A stretch of DNA of 64,000 nt from Lysobacter antibioticus (GTDB lineage Bacteria > Pseudomonadota > Gammaproteobacteria > Xanthomonadales > Xanthomonadaceae). The notes beneath the pieces are model-generated. The model was not told the DNA's origin and ran no database searches. It saw only the letters and a program-made list of their open reading frames with translations. Location: the NCBI RefSeq assembly GCF_001442535.1, contig NZ_CP013141.1, forward strand, positions 1,878,520 to 1,942,519. The letters run 5' to 3'. The first letter of the stretch is position 1. Every line of letters begins with the position of its first letter. This document shows, piece by piece, positions 9,881 through 19,210 of this stretch. The position numbers and the translations under genes were made by a program.

Positions 9881-10282
9881 TCAGCGTTTGCGCGCGTCGG
9901 CGACCTCGCCGGCTGCTTGCTGGTGCGCGCCGATCGACAACAGCGACAGCAGTTCCTCGGTGCGCGCGTCGGCGTACAGCTCGAACGGGGTCCGGTAATA
10001 GAACTGCGGAATGGGGTAATTCATGAACCAATACAGCATCTGCTCGGCATTCTCATGGTTGGCCTTGGCCGCCGACAGGATCCGCACCAGGTTGCGCAGC
10101 GCGAGCTGCAGTTTCGCCGAGCCATGCGGATTGCGGATCGTGGCCTTGCCGTGCGGGTTGGAGATCGCGCTGAGGTCCTTGGCCCGGATGCCCAGGGCGG
10201 CGATGACCCGCTTCGGCGAAATATGGGTCGAGCCCGGGACCCGAAGGGAATCCATGAAGATCTCGAACTCGGCTTCGGTCAT
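9881..10282 (-). CDS. Xre/MbcA/ParS-type antitoxin-like protein (orphan)
   Basis: 133-residue cytoplasmic protein. The C-terminal half resembles the DUF2384 toxin-binding domain: a helical region ending in MLYWFMNYPIPQFYYRTPFELY, which matches the W-xx-N-x-P ... TP-x-EL pattern of MbcA/ParS/Xre antitoxins. The N-terminal part (SPKRVIAALGIRAKDLSAIS) could be a helix-turn-helix. In this family a RES-domain toxin is usually the neighbour, but none is found here, so it may be a solitary regulator. The ATG at 10282 was preferred over 10390, whose extra residues are Arg/Pro-rich and look untranslated. Confidence 0.65.
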   Translation of the reverse strand: MTEAEFEIFMDSLRVPGSTHISPKRVIAALGIRAKDLSAISNPHGKATIRNPHGSAKLQLALRNLVRILSAAKANHENAEQMLYWFMNYPIPQFYYRTPFELYADARTEELLSLLSIGAHQQAAGEVADARKR

Positions 10283-10989
10283 GACGCTCTCGGAAGGTGA
10301 AGACGCACGGGGCGCAGCGACGCGGCGGAGGAATCCGTCAGATGGGGTACGGGCAGGCCGGTGCCGGCCCTCGCGGGACCGCCCCTGCATCAGCGTGCAG
10401 GGCGGGCGGCAGCGGTCTGTCCCAGCGGGTGGGGCATCCGCTCAGTAGCGTTCATTTCGCGCCGGAACGCTTGCGGGGAAAGATCAATTTTTCTTCTCGA
10501 GATCTCTGAACCGGCATTGCCCCGCATTTTTTTGTGGATCAAGTCTCGTTATTTTGCGACCGAAACCGGCCTCAGCGGGCCGCGGGCCGCCGTCAGGCTT
10601 GTCCGCCAAAGGCTTTCGCGGCAAGGCCGGAAGCCCCGTGGATGTTCAGCTTTGTCGACGGACGCGGCGCCAGAACGGCGAGAAAAAATCACAAAAAAAA
10701 TATATCTCCTTAGATGCCCGCTTCGATCGGTGTGCCTAGTCTGCCCGCCATAGGGACAGCGACACGGCCGACTGGCTGGCCGGCTGACCGGCGGGGGATT
10801 CGATGGCAGGTCCATCGGCCGCACCCGGGTCGGCCACGGTTCGAGCGATCGAACGGCAGCGCATCGGCATTCAACACCCTCCATTACACGGTTCGCCTTT
10901 CACGGGGCGTGTTAACCGCGGGCGGATATCGGTCCGAGATCGGTATTCACAACTGAACGAATCGCCGGGAAGGCGAAGGGGAATGACCG
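10283..10989. other. Upstream region of the giant adhesin gene
   Basis: About 700 bases without a supported gene. It contains two unusually AT-rich patches in an otherwise GC-rich sequence: around 10480-10550 (poly-T stretches) and 10680-10715 (A-runs followed by TATATCTCC). These are candidate regulatory or nucleoid-protein binding sites for the adhesin gene that starts at 10990, which has a GAAGGGG site before its ATG. Confidence 0.5.
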
Positions 10990-13900
10990 ATGAACTTTAT
11001 TTACTGCAAGGTGTGGAGCAAGAGCCTGGGAACCTGGGTGGTCGCTTCGGAGTTGGCTAAGGGCGGCAAGAAGCAGGCGCGGAAGGCTTCGTCGGCGGTG
11101 GTGACGGTGGCTTTCATGATGATGACGGTCCCCGTGCCTCAAGCGTTCGCGATTGAGTGCGTCCAGGGAACGACTGGGTTTGCTTGCGGCACTGGGTCGA
11201 GCGCGGCGGGAAACTCGGTGGCGGTGGGTACCGAAGCCATAGCCACTGGTACTCAAGCGGTCACCATTGGCCATCAATCGAGAGCGGCTGGTGTCCAAGC
11301 GACTGCTCTTGGCGCGGGCGCGAGCGGTGCCGGCGCGCAATCCACTGCTCTCGGCATGCAAGCCTCCGCTACCAAAACCAATGCGACGGCCGTAGGCATG
11401 AGTGCTGACGCAACGGGCGATCACTCCACTGCCTTAGGAACGGGCGCCCAGGCTACTGAAACCAGTGCCACCGCGGTAGGCAAGGATGCGAATGCCGCGG
11501 GGACTTATTCCACGGCAATAGGCACCTTGTCTAAGGCGGATGCTACCGAATCCATCGCCGTAGGCGAGAACGCGCATGCGAAAGGCGCGGGCGCTATCGC
11601 CCTGGGCGGTAGCTTTACTGAGGCTTCGGCAGCCGAGGCCTTGGCCATCGACGCCATCGCGATCGGCCGTGACGCCGACGTCAGCGAGACCAGCGTCGGC
11701 AGTATCGCCATCGGCAACAAGGCCAAGGCCAATGCCCTGGATACCGTCGCACTCGGTCAATCGGCCACGGCATCTGCCCAGTACGCCTCGGCCTTCGGAG
11801 ATTCAGCCAGCGCCTCAGCCGTCAGTGCCACCGCGGTGGGCTACCTGGCCACTGCATCCGGCTTACATTCCACTTCGGTAGGCACCGAGTCCGACGCGAC
11901 CGGCACCGAATCGGTTGCCCTCGGCGAGTTCGCGCAAGCGACCGCTGCGGGCGCCGTCGCCCTTGGCGCCGGCCCCAGCGCGGTAGGAGCGGCCCGGGCT
12001 AACGCCGTCGATTCAATCGCGATCGGACGCGCGGCCGGGGTCGGCGCAGCGAACACTTCGGGCATTGCCCTAGGCCGTGGCGCCACCGTCAACGGCGCCT
12101 TCGGCATCGCTCAGGGCGATGGCGTCGTGTCCGGCGCAACCGGTCGCAACGTCGCCATCGGTTCGACCGGCACCACCGCCAACTCCAGCACCGCCATCGG
12201 CGGCGCCGTAGCCATCGGCCGCGCCCAGACCGCCAACGGCAACGGCGCGGTCGCCATCGGCGACCCGAATACCGCGACCGGCACCGGTGCGGTGGCGGTG
12301 GGTGCGGACAACACAGCCAACGGCCAGGGTGCCGTGGCCTTGGGCAACCTCAACACCGCGACCGGGCAGGGCTCGGTGGCGCTCGGCAACGCCAGCTCGG
12401 CCGGCGCCGCAGGCGCGGTGGCCATCGGCGACGGCGCCTCGGCCGGCATCGCGCGCAGCGTCGCACTGGGCAGCGGTTCGGCGGCCGCCGCCGCGGTCGG
12501 CACCGCCAGCACCGTGATCCGCGGCACCACCTACAACTTCGCCGGCACCGCGCCGACCAGCACGGTCAGCGTGGGCACGGCGGGTGCCGAGCGCACCGTT
12601 ACCAACGTCGCCGCGGGCCGCCTCAGCGGCACCAGCACCGATGCCGTCAACGGCAGCCAGTTGTTCGCGACCAACCAGGCGGTGCAGGCCGCCGGCGCCG
12701 GCTTCAGCCTCACCGCGCAGGGTGCCAACGGCTCCAACGTCGACCCGAGCGAGGCGGTCGATCTGCGCAACACCGACGGCAACATCGCCGTCAGCAAGGT
12801 CGCGGGCGACAACAACGTCAACTTCGACCTGGCCGACGACATCACCGTCAACAGCGTCACCGCCGGCAACAGCCGACTCGACAACACCGGTCTGGTCATC
12901 TCTGGCGGCCCGAGCGTGACCGCGGCCGGCATCAATGCCGGCGGCCAGGTCATCAGCAACGTCGCCGCGGGTGTTGCCGCGACCGACGGCGTCAACAAGA
13001 GCCAGCTCGATGCGGTCGGCGCGACCGCCAATGCGGGCTTCAACGTCAGCGCGCAGGGCGCCAACAGCACCAACGTGGCCCCGGGCCAGACCGTCGACCT
13101 CAACAATACCGACGGCAATATCGTGGTCAGCAAGACCGGGGCCGACGATAACGTCGCCTTCGACCTGGCCGACGACATCACCGTCAACAGCGTCACCGCC
13201 GGTGCCACCACGCTCAACAGCACGGGTCTGACCATCACCGGCGGCCCGAGCGTGACCGCGGCCGGCATCAATGCCGGCAACCAGGTGATCAGCAATGTCG
13301 CCGCGGGCGTTGCCGGCACCGACGGCGTCAACAAGAGCCAGCTCGACGCAGTCGGCGCGACCGCGAATGCGGGCTTCAACGTCTCCGCGCAGGGCGCCAA
13401 CAGCACCAACGTGGCCCCGGGCCAGACCATCGACCTCAACAACACCGACGGCAACATCGTCGTCAGCAAGACCGGCGCGGACGACAACGTCAGCTTCGAG
13501 CTGGCCGACGACATCACCGTCAACAGCGTCACCGCCGGTGCCACTACGCTCAACAGCACGGGTCTGACCATCACCGGCGGCCCGAGCGTGACCGCGGCCG
13601 GCATCAACGCCGGCGGTCAGGTCATCACCAATGTCGCTGCCGGCGTGGCCGCGACCGATGGCGTCAACAAGAGCCAGCTCGACGCAGTCGGCGCGACCGC
13701 CAACGCGGGCTTCAATGTCTCCGCGCAGGGCGCCAACGCCACCAATGTGGCCCCGGGCGAGACCGTCGACCTCAACAACACCGACGGCAATATCGTGGTC
13801 AGCAAGACCGGCGCCGACGACAACGTCAGCTTCGACCTGGCCGACGACATCACCGTCAACAGCGTCACCGCCGGCGCCACCACGCTCAACAGCACCGGCC

Positions 13901-16900
13901 TGACCATCGCCGGCGGCCCGAGTGTGACCGCGGCCGGCATCAATGCCGGCGGCCAGGTGATCACCAATGTTGCTGCCGGCGTGGCCGCGACCGATGGCGT
14001 CAACAAGAGCCAGCTCGATGCGGTCGGTGCGACCGCCAACGCGGGCTTCAACGTCTCCGCGCAGGGCGCCAACAGCACCAACGTGGCCCCGGGCGAGACC
14101 GTCGACTTCAACAACACCGACGGCAACATCGTGGTCAGCAAGACCGGCGCCGACGATAACGTCGCCTTCGATCTGGCCGACGACATCACCGTCAACAGCG
14201 TCACCGCGGGTGCCACCACGCTCAACAACACCGGCCTGACCATCGCCGGCGGCCCGAGCGTGACCTCGGCCGGCATCAACGCCGGCGGACAGGTCATCAC
14301 CAATGTCGCCGCGGGTGTTGCAGGTACCGATGGCGTCAACAAGAGCCAGCTGGATGCCGTGGCTGGCGGCTCCACCTCGCTGGGCCTGAACTTCACCGGC
14401 AACGACAATGCCGCAGGCGATGTGCACCGCGATCTCGGCCAGACCTTGTCGATCCGTGGCGATGCAACCGCAGCCGGCAGCTACAGCGGCGGCAACATCA
14501 AGACGGTGACCGACCCGACCACCGGCGCGATCAACGTGCAGCTGGCCGACGCGCCGAAGTTCGGCAACGTCGTTGTCAACGATGGCGGCAGCGGCAAGAT
14601 CAGCGGCGTCACCGCCGCCGATCTGAGTGCGGCCAGCACCGAGGCGGTCAACGGTTCTCAGCTGTTCCAGACCAACCAGGACGTCGCGGCGCTCGGCACT
14701 CGCGTGACCACGAACGAGGGCGACATCGCCGCGCTCAACAATGTGGTCGGCCCGACCGACCAGGCCTATCAGGATGCCAATGGGCACGGCGTGCGTTATG
14801 TGCGTACCAACGACACCGGCTTGCCCGAGTCGGACGCCTTCGCGACCGGCGCCAATTCAACCGCGATAGGCTATAACGCCCAAGCGTCGGCCGAAGAGAC
14901 GCTTGCGATCGGCGAAAATTCGGTCGCCAACCAGCTCAGCGCCACAGCGATCGGTTCCGGTGCGCAGAGCACCGGGGAGTACGCCATCGCCTTGGGCGAT
15001 AACGCGCGTGCGAGTGGCAGACACTCGCTCGCCGTGGGCGACGAAGCCACGGCCAGCGGTGTGTTTGCGACGTCCGTGGGCGTCCTTTCGGACGCTTCCG
15101 GCGACTTTTCGTCGGCTCTGGGCATCGAGGCCAAAGCCTCGGGCAGGCGCTCGTTGGCCTTGGGTCATTTCGCTGCTTCGAGTGCGGAACTCGCCATCGC
15201 GATCGGCGCGGACAGTCAGGCCAGCCATGCCGGCAGCGTCGCGCTCGGCGCCAATGCGGTCGCCAACGGCGCCACCCTCGGCACTGCGGCCTACGTGCCG
15301 CCGGCCTCGACCTACGCGGTGGCCGGTACGGCACCGGTCGGCGAAGTGTCGGTCGGTGCGGCCGGTGCCGAACGCCGCCTAACCAATGTGGCAGCGGGCG
15401 CGGTCGATACCGATGCGGCCAACATCAGCCAGCTCAAGGCGGTGGACAGCAAGATTACCTCGCTGGGCCAGGACTCGCTGCTGTGGGACCCGACCGCGAA
15501 CGGCGGTGCCGGTGCGTATAACGCCAACCATCTCGGCACCGGCCCGAACAAGATCGTCAACGTGGCTCCCGCCGATCTGAGCGCGGCGAGCACCGATGCG
15601 GTCAACGGCTCGCAACTGTTCCAGACCAACCAGGACGTGGCCGCGCTCGACAGCCGTGTGACCACCAACGAAGGCGATATCGCCAACCTCGACAACCGCG
15701 TCACCACCAACGAAGGCGACATCACCAACATCAAGAACCAGATGGGCCCGACCGACCCGGCTTACCTGCAGCAGAACGGCCGCGGTACGCGTTATGCGCG
15801 CACCAACGACACCGGCCTGGCCGAGGACGATGCGCACGCCCAGGGCGTGGGTTCGACCGCGGTGGGTTACAACGCCACCAGCTCGGCTGCCGATGCGGTC
15901 GCGATCGGTCGCGGCAGCCAGGCCAGCCATGCCGGCAGCGTCGCGCTCGGTGCGGGTTCGGTCGCCAACGGCAGCACGTTGGGCAATGCGGCCTACCTGG
16001 TCGGCGGCACCGCGACCGGCGAGGTCAACGTCGGCAACCGCCGCGTCACCGGCGTCGCCGCGGGCTCGGAAGACACCGACGCGGCGAATGTCGGCCAGCT
16101 CAAGGCGGTGGCGACCAGCGCCACCCAGGCCGAGCAGCGTTCGGTGAAGTACGACTGGAACGACCTCGATGCGGACGGCGAGATCGACCCGGGCGAAGTC
16201 GACTACAGCAAGGCGACCCTGGCAGGCCCGACCAGCACCGATGGCGGTGTCACCGGCGGCAGCAAGATCACCAACCTGGCCCAGGGCGAGGTGTCCGCCA
16301 CTTCGACCGATGCGGTCAACGGCGCCCAGCTCTACAACGTCGCCGGCCCGAACGATGCGACCTACATCAGCCAGAACGGCCGCGGTACGCGCTATGCGCG
16401 CACCAACGACACCGGCCTGGCCGAGGCGGATGCGCATGCGCAGGCGGTGGGTTCGAGCGCGGTGGGCTACAACGCCACCGCCTCGGCCGGGAACGCCGTG
16501 GCGGTGGGCCGCGATTCGGTCGCCGGCCATGCCAACTCGGTCGCGCTCGGTGCCGGTTCGTCGACCACGGCCGGCGCGCAGAGCGGCTACAACGCGGCTT
16601 ATGTCGGCAGCAGCAACTCGACCGGCCAGGTCCAGGTCGGCGGCCGCACCATCGGCGGCGTGGCGGCGGGCTCGGCGGCGGACGACGCGGTCAACGTCGG
16701 CCAGTTGCAGGCCGGCGTGAACGATGCGGTGACCCAGGCCAATGCCTACACCGACACGCGGGTCGACCAGATCGCCGGCAACGTCGCCCAGTACGACAAC
16801 CGCATCAGCACCGTCGAAGGCGACGTCAACAGCGTCAAGAACGGCTCGGCGGGTCTGTTCCAGGTGAGCCAGGACAACACCGCGGCGCCGACGGTCAGCG

Positions 16901-17616
16901 GCGCCAATGCTTCGGCGGGCGGCGCAGGCGCGGTGGCTTCCGGCACCGGCAGCACCGCGCTCGGCAACGGCGCCATCGCCTCGGCGAACAATGCCGTGGC
17001 CCTGGGCGCCGGTTCGGTGGCGAACCAGGAAGGCACCGTGTCGGTCGGTTCGGCCGGCAACGAACGCCGGGTGAGCAACGTCGCGGCCGGTACGTCCGAC
17101 ACCGATGCGGTCAATGTCGCGCAGTTGAAGGGCTTCACCACCGGCGGCCTGCAGTACGACAAGAACGCCGACGGCAGCAACAACACCAACAGCGTGACCT
17201 TCAACCCGAACGGCAGCGGCGAGACCACCCTGCGCAACGTCGCGGCCGGCAAGGCCCCGACCGATGCGGTCAACGTCAGCCAGTTGGGGCAAGCGGTGAC
17301 CACGGCCAACAGCTACACCGACAGCCAGGTCGCCACGGTCCGCAACGACGTGTGGAAGCTCGGCGACGACGTCCGCCGCCTGGAACGCAACATGCACTCG
17401 GGCATCGCCACCGCGATCGCGATCAAGCCGGCGCCCTACGTGGCCGGTCGCACGACGTACTACGCAGGCTTCGGCGCTTACAAGAGCGAAGCCGCGTTCG
17501 GCGTCAGCCTGCGGCATACCGCCGACAACGGGCGCTGGAGCCTGGAAGGCGGTGCATCGAGCAACAGCGACGGCATCGGCGCGTACATCGGCGTCAGCGG
17601 TGTGCTCGGCGATTGA
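10990..17616 (+). CDS. YadA-type trimeric autotransporter adhesin
   Basis: 2208-residue trimeric autotransporter (type Vc). Residues 1-54 are an extended signal peptide region starting MNFIYCKVWSKSLGTW. Residues about 60-510 are a head of short Hep/Hag repeats (AxAxGxxS/A type). Neck motifs such as AVNGSQLFATNQ recur. Residues 570-1129 are five direct 112-residue repeats. A second head (about 1290-1440), coiled-coil stalk pieces (TNEGDIANLDNRVTTNEGD, near 1556-1580) and three copies of the GRGTRYARTNDTGL-type element follow. Residues 1725-1736 form an EF-hand-like loop. The last 80 residues are the YadA membrane anchor. The product should form surface fibres that bind cells or matrix. No partner gene is required for this class. 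Confidence 0.95.
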   Translation: MNFIYCKVWSKSLGTWVVASELAKGGKKQARKASSAVVTVAFMMMTVPVPQAFAIECVQGTTGFACGTGSSAAGNSVAVGTEAIATGTQAVTIGHQSRAAGVQATALGAGASGAGAQSTALGMQASATKTNATAVGMSADATGDHSTALGTGAQATETSATAVGKDANAAGTYSTAIGTLSKADATESIAVGENAHAKGAGAIALGGSFTEASAAEALAIDAIAIGRDADVSETSVGSIAIGNKAKANALDTVALGQSATASAQYASAFGDSASASAVSATAVGYLATASGLHSTSVGTESDATGTESVALGEFAQATAAGAVALGAGPSAVGAARANAVDSIAIGRAAGVGAANTSGIALGRGATVNGAFGIAQGDGVVSGATGRNVAIGSTGTTANSSTAIGGAVAIGRAQTANGNGAVAIGDPNTATGTGAVAVGADNTANGQGAVALGNLNTATGQGSVALGNASSAGAAGAVAIGDGASAGIARSVALGSGSAAAAAVGTASTVIRGTTYNFAGTAPTSTVSVGTAGAERTVTNVAAGRLSGTSTDAVNGSQLFATNQAVQAAGAGFSLTAQGANGSNVDPSEAVDLRNTDGNIAVSKVAGDNNVNFDLADDITVNSVTAGNSRLDNTGLVISGGPSVTAAGINAGGQVISNVAAGVAATDGVNKSQLDAVGATANAGFNVSAQGANSTNVAPGQTVDLNNTDGNIVVSKTGADDNVAFDLADDITVNSVTAGATTLNSTGLTITGGPSVTAAGINAGNQVISNVAAGVAGTDGVNKSQLDAVGATANAGFNVSAQGANSTNVAPGQTIDLNNTDGNIVVSKTGADDNVSFELADDITVNSVTAGATTLNSTGLTITGGPSVTAAGINAGGQVITNVAAGVAATDGVNKSQLDAVGATANAGFNVSAQGANATNVAPGETVDLNNTDGNIVVSKTGADDNVSFDLADDITVNSVTAGATTLNSTGLTIAGGPSVTAAGINAGGQVITNVAAGVAATDGVNKSQLDAVGATANAGFNVSAQGANSTNVAPGETVDFNNTDGNIVVSKTGADDNVAFDLADDITVNSVTAGATTLNNTGLTIAGGPSVTSAGINAGGQVITNVAAGVAGTDGVNKSQLDAVAGGSTSLGLNFTGNDNAAGDVHRDLGQTLSIRGDATAAGSYSGGNIKTVTDPTTGAINVQLADAPKFGNVVVNDGGSGKISGVTAADLSAASTEAVNGSQLFQTNQDVAALGTRVTTNEGDIAALNNVVGPTDQAYQDANGHGVRYVRTNDTGLPESDAFATGANSTAIGYNAQASAEETLAIGENSVANQLSATAIGSGAQSTGEYAIALGDNARASGRHSLAVGDEATASGVFATSVGVLSDASGDFSSALGIEAKASGRRSLALGHFAASSAELAIAIGADSQASHAGSVALGANAVANGATLGTAAYVPPASTYAVAGTAPVGEVSVGAAGAERRLTNVAAGAVDTDAANISQLKAVDSKITSLGQDSLLWDPTANGGAGAYNANHLGTGPNKIVNVAPADLSAASTDAVNGSQLFQTNQDVAALDSRVTTNEGDIANLDNRVTTNEGDITNIKNQMGPTDPAYLQQNGRGTRYARTNDTGLAEDDAHAQGVGSTAVGYNATSSAADAVAIGRGSQASHAGSVALGAGSVANGSTLGNAAYLVGGTATGEVNVGNRRVTGVAAGSEDTDAANVGQLKAVATSATQAEQRSVKYDWNDLDADGEIDPGEVDYSKATLAGPTSTDGGVTGGSKITNLAQGEVSATSTDAVNGAQLYNVAGPNDATYISQNGRGTRYARTNDTGLAEADAHAQAVGSSAVGYNATASAGNAVAVGRDSVAGHANSVALGAGSSTTAGAQSGYNAAYVGSSNSTGQVQVGGRTIGGVAAGSAADDAVNVGQLQAGVNDAVTQANAYTDTRVDQIAGNVAQYDNRISTVEGDVNSVKNGSAGLFQVSQDNTAAPTVSGANASAGGAGAVASGTGSTALGNGAIASANNAVALGAGSVANQEGTVSVGSAGNERRVSNVAAGTSDTDAVNVAQLKGFTTGGLQYDKNADGSNNTNSVTFNPNGSGETTLRNVAAGKAPTDAVNVSQLGQAVTTANSYTDSQVATVRNDVWKLGDDVRRLERNMHSGIATAIAIKPAPYVAGRTTYYAGFGAYKSEAAFGVSLRHTADNGRWSLEGGASSNSDGIGAYIGVSGVLGD
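12697..14376 (+). repeat. Five tandem 336-bp repeats inside the adhesin gene
   Basis: Units start at about 12697, 13033, 13369, 13705 and 14041, each exactly 336 bases (112 codons). Copies 2-5 are nearly identical and copy 1 is more diverged. Each encodes a stalk module with NTDGNIVVSKTGADDNV and DGVNKSQLDAVG motifs. Copy number could change by recombination. Confidence 0.95.
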
Positions 17617-17627
17617 GTAGGCACGGC

Positions 17628-17668
17628 CCGGCCCGCCTCGCGCGCATGCGCAAGGCGGGCCGGTTTTT
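17628..17668 (+). terminator. Rho-independent terminator of the adhesin gene
   Basis: Eleven-base perfect stem CCGGCCCGCCT/AGGCGGGCCGG followed by TTTTT at 17664-17668, just after the adhesin stop codon. Confidence 0.9.
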
Positions 17669-17819
17669 GCGGTAAGCCGGCCGGCCTGCATCGGTGCCGG
17701 AATCGTCCCAGGGCGGCTGCGGCCGCCGTCGTACCTCGTCCGACCTGCGTCCAACCCACCCGCAGCGAAGACGTCCGCCTCTCCCCGTTGTGCAAGCGCT
17801 ATTCATCGGAGTTCTTCGT

Positions 17820-18260
17820 ATGAGCTTATCCCTGGTCGAATCGCCGCAATTCCGGTTCACCGACGAGCAGTGGCGAATCGTCGCCTCGCATCTTCCGCGC
17901 CAATACCAGGCGCGCATCCTCAACAACACCGGCGACTACCGCACTTTCATCGAGGCGGTGTTGTGGGTGGTCGCCAACAACGCGCCGTGGACCAGCGTGC
18001 CGCAGGGCTTCGGTTCGTGGCGGGCGATCTACGTGCGGTTCCTGCGTTGGTCGGAAAACGAACACTGGATCGCGGTGGAACGCGCCATCGGCATGGACAG
18101 CGAACTGGCCAAGGGCCTGCGCGAACGCGTCGAGCGTTACCAAGCGAGCAACCGCTGGCGCCGCAAGCGCGGCGAGGCGCTGTCGCCCAAGCCCGCTGCC
18201 GTGGAGAGCGACCTACAGGGCGAAATGGTCCGGCGCTGGGGCGTATTGAAGGCCGGCTGA
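17820..18260 (+). CDS. Standalone IS5-type transposase N-terminal domain protein
   Basis: 146-residue protein matching the N-terminal helical domain of IS5-family transposases (DUF4096 type): FTDEQWRIVASHLPRQ, then the conserved core FIEAVLWVVANNAPWTSVP and a WRAIYVRFLRW helix. The DDE catalytic domain that normally follows is absent, and the protein ends with a basic tail (NRWRRKRGEALSPKP). A GGAG site lies before the ATG and there are no frameshifts, so it seems to be an intact short gene, not debris. This suggests a DNA-binding role kept from a transposase. It follows the adhesin terminator and is transcribed the same way. Confidence 0.7.
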   Translation: MSLSLVESPQFRFTDEQWRIVASHLPRQYQARILNNTGDYRTFIEAVLWVVANNAPWTSVPQGFGSWRAIYVRFLRWSENEHWIAVERAIGMDSELAKGLRERVERYQASNRWRRKRGEALSPKPAAVESDLQGEMVRRWGVLKAG

Positions 18261-18575
18261 GTCGCGCTGGAACGATCGGCGAAGCCAGGCTTCCACTTCC
18301 ACACGCCGCATCCCCCTGCGGCGTTTACAGCGGTACCACGGCCGGCGCCCCCTCCGGCCCGCGGGCCGCTTCGCAGCCGCATCGGCTGCCTTTGCGTCGG
18401 GCCGGCCCCTCCCTGCGTGTTTCGGACGGTTCGACGCGCTTTTTCGCATGCTTGCCGGAACTCCCGCGTTCGCCCGGCTTTCGAGCGTCGCGCGCGGTTT
18501 CCACGCAACGGGTTCGTCGGCCTGCTGCGGGGCGGGCACTCGAATCGATCCACCTCTCCCACTGGAAAGTTATCG
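18261..18575. other. Intergenic region with a hairpin
   Basis: About 315 bases without a credible gene. A seven-base hairpin CGCCGCA/TGCGGCG at 18304-18323 followed by TTTAC may stop transcription from the preceding short gene. Confidence 0.45.
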
Positions 18576-18932
18576 ATGAAGAACGCCTCCGTCTTGAACC
18601 GTTCCTGCCTGGTCCTGGCCGCCATCGTTGTGTGCATGAGCCTGGCGCGTGCCGCGCACCCGGGCGACAGCAAGTTCGTCGATTGCGGCTCGACATCGAA
18701 CGGCCTTTCGGTAAGGGCCGCCTCGGTGCAGCCCAGGCAGTTCGCCTGCCCGCGGGCAATCCTCGTCGGCGAGAGATACCTGCGCGCAGTGCGCAAGCAA
18801 GCCTTTGCGAGCGTTCGGATCAGCGTGAGCGGGGCGACCTGGATTTGCCGCGAGCGGCTGTACGACACCAATCCGGTGCTGGAGTGCGTCATGCAGCGAG
18901 AACCGCACGAGATCGTCGCCCTGGTCTCCTGA
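18576..18932 (+). CDS. Hypothetical small secreted protein
   Basis: 118-residue protein with a signal peptide (MKNASVLNRSCLVLAAIVVC, cleavage near LARAA, residue about 27). The mature part has four cysteines (in FVDCGS, FACPRA, WICRER and LECVMQ), an arrangement that suggests two disulfides in the periplasm or outside the cell. No family was recognised. The ATG at 18576 opens the signal peptide; longer in-frame starts add unrelated Arg-rich sequence. A GGACATGC/GCATGTCC hairpin follows at 18963-18982. Confidence 0.6.
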   Translation: MKNASVLNRSCLVLAAIVVCMSLARAAHPGDSKFVDCGSTSNGLSVRAASVQPRQFACPRAILVGERYLRAVRKQAFASVRISVSGATWICRERLYDTNPVLECVMQREPHEIVALVS

Positions 18933-18962
18933 ACGGGTATCGAGGCCGTCGACCCATTATCC

Positions 18963-18982
18963 GGACATGCTGCGGCATGTCC
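18963..18982. repeat. Palindrome after the small secreted protein
   Basis: Perfect eight-base arms GGACATGC and GCATGTCC with a four-base TGCG loop, 30 bases after the stop at 18932. No T tract follows, so it may be a weak or factor-dependent terminator. Confidence 0.4.
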
Positions 18983-19210
18983 GCGACCCGCGCGAAACCG
19001 CATCCTGAGCGACCCTCGGCGTCAGGCGCCGAGAGAGCACGAGCGGGCTTGCCGAACGCCAGTAACGGCCGCATGATTATTCAGCATGTTCAGATCGCCA
19101 GCGCCCCTCGGAGGAACGCAGGCGACGAATGCTCGACCTGCGCCGCTACCCGCATCCAACGTTCCTGACGATCTTGCGCCGCACGACGGCGACACCAAGG
19201 TGAGAACACG

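Noticed and set aside
12070..14787. Long minus-strand open frame (905 codons) opposite the adhesin
   Set aside because: It mirrors the repetitive adhesin gene; high GC and few stop codons in the antisense frame explain it, and it has no domain or ribosome-binding site.
15379..17754. Second long antisense open frame opposite the adhesin
   Set aside because: Same reason: repeat-driven shadow, with no family features.
17820..18260. A complete IS5 insertion sequence
   Set aside because: No DDE domain and no terminal inverted repeats or target duplication were found.
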